A DNA stretch of 8,732 nucleotides. Origin: JBECKS01 sp040235395 (lineage in GTDB: Bacteria > Pseudomonadota > Gammaproteobacteria > Pseudomonadales > JBECKS01). Shown here piece after piece: positions 6,456 to 8,732 of this stretch (the first letter of the stretch is position 1; each line of letters opens with the position of its first letter). The stretch covers positions 1 to 8,732 of the forward strand of contig JBECKS010000212.1 in the NCBI GenBank assembly GCA_040235395.1, read 5' to 3'. A program made the translations under genes and the position numbers. The notes beneath the pieces were generated by a model, which saw nothing but the letters and a program-made list of their open reading frames with translations, was not told where the DNA came from and made no database searches.

Positions 6456-7752
6456 GGCTCTTGTGAAAGAAAGTTCGGGCATAAAAGGTTTTGCTGGCAG
6501 TTCACTGCCTTTACCAATCTTTATTGGCTTGCGTTATTTGCGCGCAAGAAAATCCAATCGTTCCATTTCATTTTTTTCCAGCGTGTCGCTCATTGGTTTG
6601 AGTCTTGGTTTGGCTGCCATCATTGTTGTGTTATCGGTAATGAATGGTTTTGAAAGTGAAATGCATCGACGCATCCTGGGTATGTTGCCCCACATCAGTG
6701 TAGAGAATGATTCGAAAAAAATTGCCAATGGTTCAGAAGAAATCACTGTCGATAACTGGTTGGGTTTTGCTAATCGTGTACTTGAAGATGAAGCCTTTAG
6801 TCAGGATATAAAAGCGGCTGCGCCTTTCGTGAACATGGATGGCATGTTGAACAAAGATGGTTTGATGCGTGGTATTCGTGTTGTTGGTATAGATCCGGTT
6901 TTTGAAAAAGATAGTTCCGTGCTTAATCAGTTTGTGATGGCAGGTAATCTGGATATGTTATCTAAACCTTCTCAGAATATGCTTATAGGATCATCTATCG
7001 CTAGAGAAATGGGCATTATTATTGGCGATGAATTGACCTTGGTATTCCCCATTGCGAAAGCGGGGATGTTGAGTGCGCGTTATCACACATTCAAGGTGAC
7101 GGGTTTTTTTCATGTGGGTGCAGAGGCAGATGGTTTGCTGGCCTTTATTAATCTCAACGATGCTGCTCAAATGAAATACCAGAGCTCGCGCATTGATGGT
7201 TTTCGTTTTCAGCTTTTTAAAGTGGATGAAGTGGATAGGGTAGAACAAAAGATAGCTGACTATTATTCAGATCAGTTCCAATTTAATTCCTGGAAAAGTA
7301 CTTACGGACAATTATTCCAGACGGTGAAGATTGAAAAGGTTATGACGGCAAGCATGCTTATGCTTATTGTGTTGATTGCTGCGTTCAATACAGTTTCAAG
7401 TCTTTCCATGTTGGTTGCAGAAAAACATACTGGGCTTGCGGTGCTGGCAACGATGGGGTTTACAAGTAAACAACTGGTTTCAATTTTTCTCGTGCAAGGT
7501 ATGTTTATTAGTTTTATGGGAATTGTTCTAGGTTTAGTGCTGGGATTGGGCATTTCCTACAATCTTGAAGCTCTGATTTTGTGGGTTAATCATTTTGAAT
7601 TTATCTGGGTTGCGCCGCTTAAGGCTGAAGTTGAACAAGGTGATGTGCTATGGGTTTCACTTCTTGCTTTTATTATCAGTATGGGTGCATCCATATTGCC
7701 TGCGATGAAAGCAGCAAAAATCCAGCCAGCCGACGCTGTGAGATATCACTAA
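6448..7752 (+). CDS. lolE: Lipoprotein-releasing ABC transporter permease, LolC/LolE family (second copy, LolE by position)
   Basis: This is a 434-residue second permease of the same family, expected to pair with the first one and a LolD dimer in the inner membrane. After about 20 unconserved residues comes PLPIFIGLRYLRARKS, a standard family opening; TM1 is at about 46-65 ending in VMNGFESEM, the periplasmic domain follows, then TM2 (about 302-325), TM3 (about 342-372), TM4 (about 398-420) and a final PAMKAAKIQPADAVRY. Alignment with the preceding protein is obvious in RILGMLPH versus KILSMVPH. The loop in the Hook position (P201 to F215) is two residues shorter and lacks the second Pro, so it looks less LolC-like. 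The name lolE is therefore by elimination; annotators may call both simply LolC/E. It overlaps the upstream gene by 8 bp and precedes lolD by 16 bp. Confidence 0.85.
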   Translation: MNEALVKESSGIKGFAGSSLPLPIFIGLRYLRARKSNRSISFFSSVSLIGLSLGLAAIIVVLSVMNGFESEMHRRILGMLPHISVENDSKKIANGSEEITVDNWLGFANRVLEDEAFSQDIKAAAPFVNMDGMLNKDGLMRGIRVVGIDPVFEKDSSVLNQFVMAGNLDMLSKPSQNMLIGSSIAREMGIIIGDELTLVFPIAKAGMLSARYHTFKVTGFFHVGAEADGLLAFINLNDAAQMKYQSSRIDGFRFQLFKVDEVDRVEQKIADYYSDQFQFNSWKSTYGQLFQTVKIEKVMTASMLMLIVLIAAFNTVSSLSMLVAEKHTGLAVLATMGFTSKQLVSIFLVQGMFISFMGIVLGLVLGLGISYNLEALILWVNHFEFIWVAPLKAEVEQGDVLWVSLLAFIISMGASILPAMKAAKIQPADAVRYH

Positions 7753-7768
7753 GAGGTAAAGTTTTATA

Positions 7769-8449
7769 ATGGAAAAAGATCTGGTTATTGAATGTTCGCA
7801 TGTGAATAAAAGTTACCGGGAAGGTGAAGCGGTAACCGAAGTGCTTAAGGATGTGAATTTTAATCTTGAGCGCGGGGACTATGCTGCCATTGTCGGTCGT
7901 TCAGGTTCGGGGAAAACAACGCTTTTACATATGCTTGCAGGTTTGGATACGCCTGATTCGGGAAGCGTGCATGTGTGTTCACATGAAATTTCAAGATTAT
8001 CTCTTAATGAGCGCGCAAGACTTCGTAATGACCATATAGGTTTTGTTTACCAGTTCCATCACCTGCTTCCGGAATTCAATGCCCTTGAAAACGTCATGAT
8101 GCCTTTGTTAATTGCAAAAGTTGGCGCGATGAAAGCCAGGCAGGAAGCAGAAACCATGTTGTCGCGTTTAGGTTTGCTTGATCGTGCAATGCATCGGCCT
8201 GCAAAACTTTCAGGCGGTGAGCGTCAGCGTGTGGCTATTGCGCGTGCTTTGGTGAATCACCCGGATTGCGTATTAGCCGATGAACCTACGGGTAATCTGG
8301 ATTCACAAAATGCAGAAATCATTCAGACAATGATTTTTGATTTGAATAAGGAGTTTGGTTTGAGTTTTGTGCTGGTGACCCATGATGAGAAACTGGCGTC
8401 ACAGTTCCAGAAAATTTATCGTATGGAAGATGGCAGGCTAGCTATATAG
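7769..8449 (+). CDS. lolD: LolD, ATP-binding subunit of the lipoprotein-releasing ABC transporter
   Basis: This is a 226-residue cytoplasmic ABC ATPase that powers lipoprotein release by the LolC/E permeases. All nucleotide-binding motifs are intact: Walker A GRSGSGKT at 43-50, Q-loop Q95, signature LSGGERQ at 147-153, Walker B ending in D171-E172 (CVLADE), D-loop NLD at 176-178 and switch H205 (VTHD). The segment YQFHHLLPEFNALENVMMPLLI region after the Q-loop is the part that distinguishes LolD from MacB or FtsE. Length matches E. coli LolD (about 233). The ATG is preceded by AAGAGG, at a slightly long spacing of 12 bases. It is the last gene of the operon and no intrinsic terminator is evident after it; it converges on the START-domain gene with a 34-bp gap. 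Confidence 0.96.
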   Translation: MEKDLVIECSHVNKSYREGEAVTEVLKDVNFNLERGDYAAIVGRSGSGKTTLLHMLAGLDTPDSGSVHVCSHEISRLSLNERARLRNDHIGFVYQFHHLLPEFNALENVMMPLLIAKVGAMKARQEAETMLSRLGLLDRAMHRPAKLSGGERQRVAIARALVNHPDCVLADEPTGNLDSQNAEIIQTMIFDLNKEFGLSFVLVTHDEKLASQFQKIYRMEDGRLAI

Positions 8450-8483
8450 CTTAGTGAAAAAAATTCTTAATGCTTTGACCTAA

Positions 8484-8732
8484 TTATTCTTCGGCCTGTT
8501 GAGCTAACTGATTCTGCTGGACCCAAGGGCGCCTCTTGATAAGGTCTGTTTCATAATTCTGGTACTTATCTAGCAAAATGGCTTTTCTTATTTTCTTCAT
8601 GGAAAAATAGGAAACATCATCGGTTATCAGGTTCACAAGAAAGGCCGGGATAACCCCACCTGGATCCACAAAAACCTCTGCTTTAAAAATCACTTCCTTT
8701 GAATCGGGAATTACCTTTGTCTCATAAAAACC
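8484..8732 (-). CDS. START-type lipid-binding protein, C-terminal part (cut by window edge)
   Basis: The frame is open to the last base of the window, so this is the C-terminal 82 residues of a longer protein whose start lies outside; the GTG at 8693 is an internal codon rather than a start. The stretch AEVFVDPGGVIPAFLVN resembles the conserved DPGG-x-IPAWLVN segment near the end of bacterial START-domain (StAR-related lipid transfer) proteins, which have a hydrophobic ligand cavity; many bacterial members carry a signal peptide, but that cannot be checked here. A polar tail rich in Gln ends the protein (QQNQLAQQAEE). Ligand and role are unknown. Assignment rests on one motif, so it is moderate. 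Confidence 0.65.
   Translation of the reverse strand, partial: GFYETKVIPDSKEVIFKAEVFVDPGGVIPAFLVNLITDDVSYFSMKKIRKAILLDKYQNYETDLIKRRPWVQQNQLAQQAEE

Noticed and set aside
8440..8451. Perfect 12-base palindrome AGCTATATAGCT at the end of lolD, near an A-run
   Set aside because: The stem is AT-rich with no usable loop. The base run after it on the plus strand is A rather than T, and on the minus strand the T-run comes before the palindrome, so it does not fit an intrinsic terminator.

Overview
The window looks like ordinary chromosomal DNA from a gammaproteobacterium with a mid-range GC content. Three things point there: a mtaD-ubiG-mupP-yciK gene run, which I recall from Pseudomonas and its relatives; a Lol lipoprotein-sorting ABC transporter with two permeases; and ubiquinone biosynthesis. 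I see no insertion sequence, phage gene, tRNA, rRNA or CRISPR array.

Layout. At the left edge (1-759, + strand) lies the C-terminal two thirds of a GT4-type glycosyltransferase that began before the window. It converges on a compact minus-strand operon transcribed right to left from about 5030: a secreted acidic protein of unknown function (4283-5023), a methylthioadenosine/S-adenosylhomocysteine deaminase (2936-4264), UbiG (2217-2930), a MupP-type HAD phosphatase (1571-2224) and the YciK-type short-chain dehydrogenase (794-1570). The spacings are 18 bp, 5 bp, an 8-bp overlap and 0 bp, so the run reads as one transcript. A 130-bp divergent intergenic region (5024-5153) separates it from a plus-strand operon of two tandem LolC/LolE-family permeases (5154-6455 and 6448-7752, overlapping by 8 bp) followed by the LolD ATPase (7769-8449). 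At the right edge a minus-strand gene (8484-8732), cut by the window, encodes the end of what looks like a START-type lipid-binding protein and converges on lolD.

How the genes work together. The lol genes encode the inner-membrane machine that extracts outer-membrane lipoproteins and hands them to LolA. The minus-strand operon mixes envelope and methylation metabolism: UbiG consumes S-adenosylmethionine and yields S-adenosylhomocysteine, which the deaminase family can act on; MupP-type enzymes dephosphorylate MurNAc-6-phosphate in peptidoglycan recycling; YciK is an oxidoreductase without a settled role. The first gene of that operon is the least understood. It has a signal peptide, a small BamE/SmpA-like segment, nine consecutive lysines and a roughly 100-residue Glu-rich tail.

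No clearly new biological system is visible. The most worthwhile leads are the polylysine/polyglutamate secreted protein, the permease-permease-ATPase order with an 8-residue insertion in the first permease, and repeated TAAGGG hexamers in the divergent promoter region.
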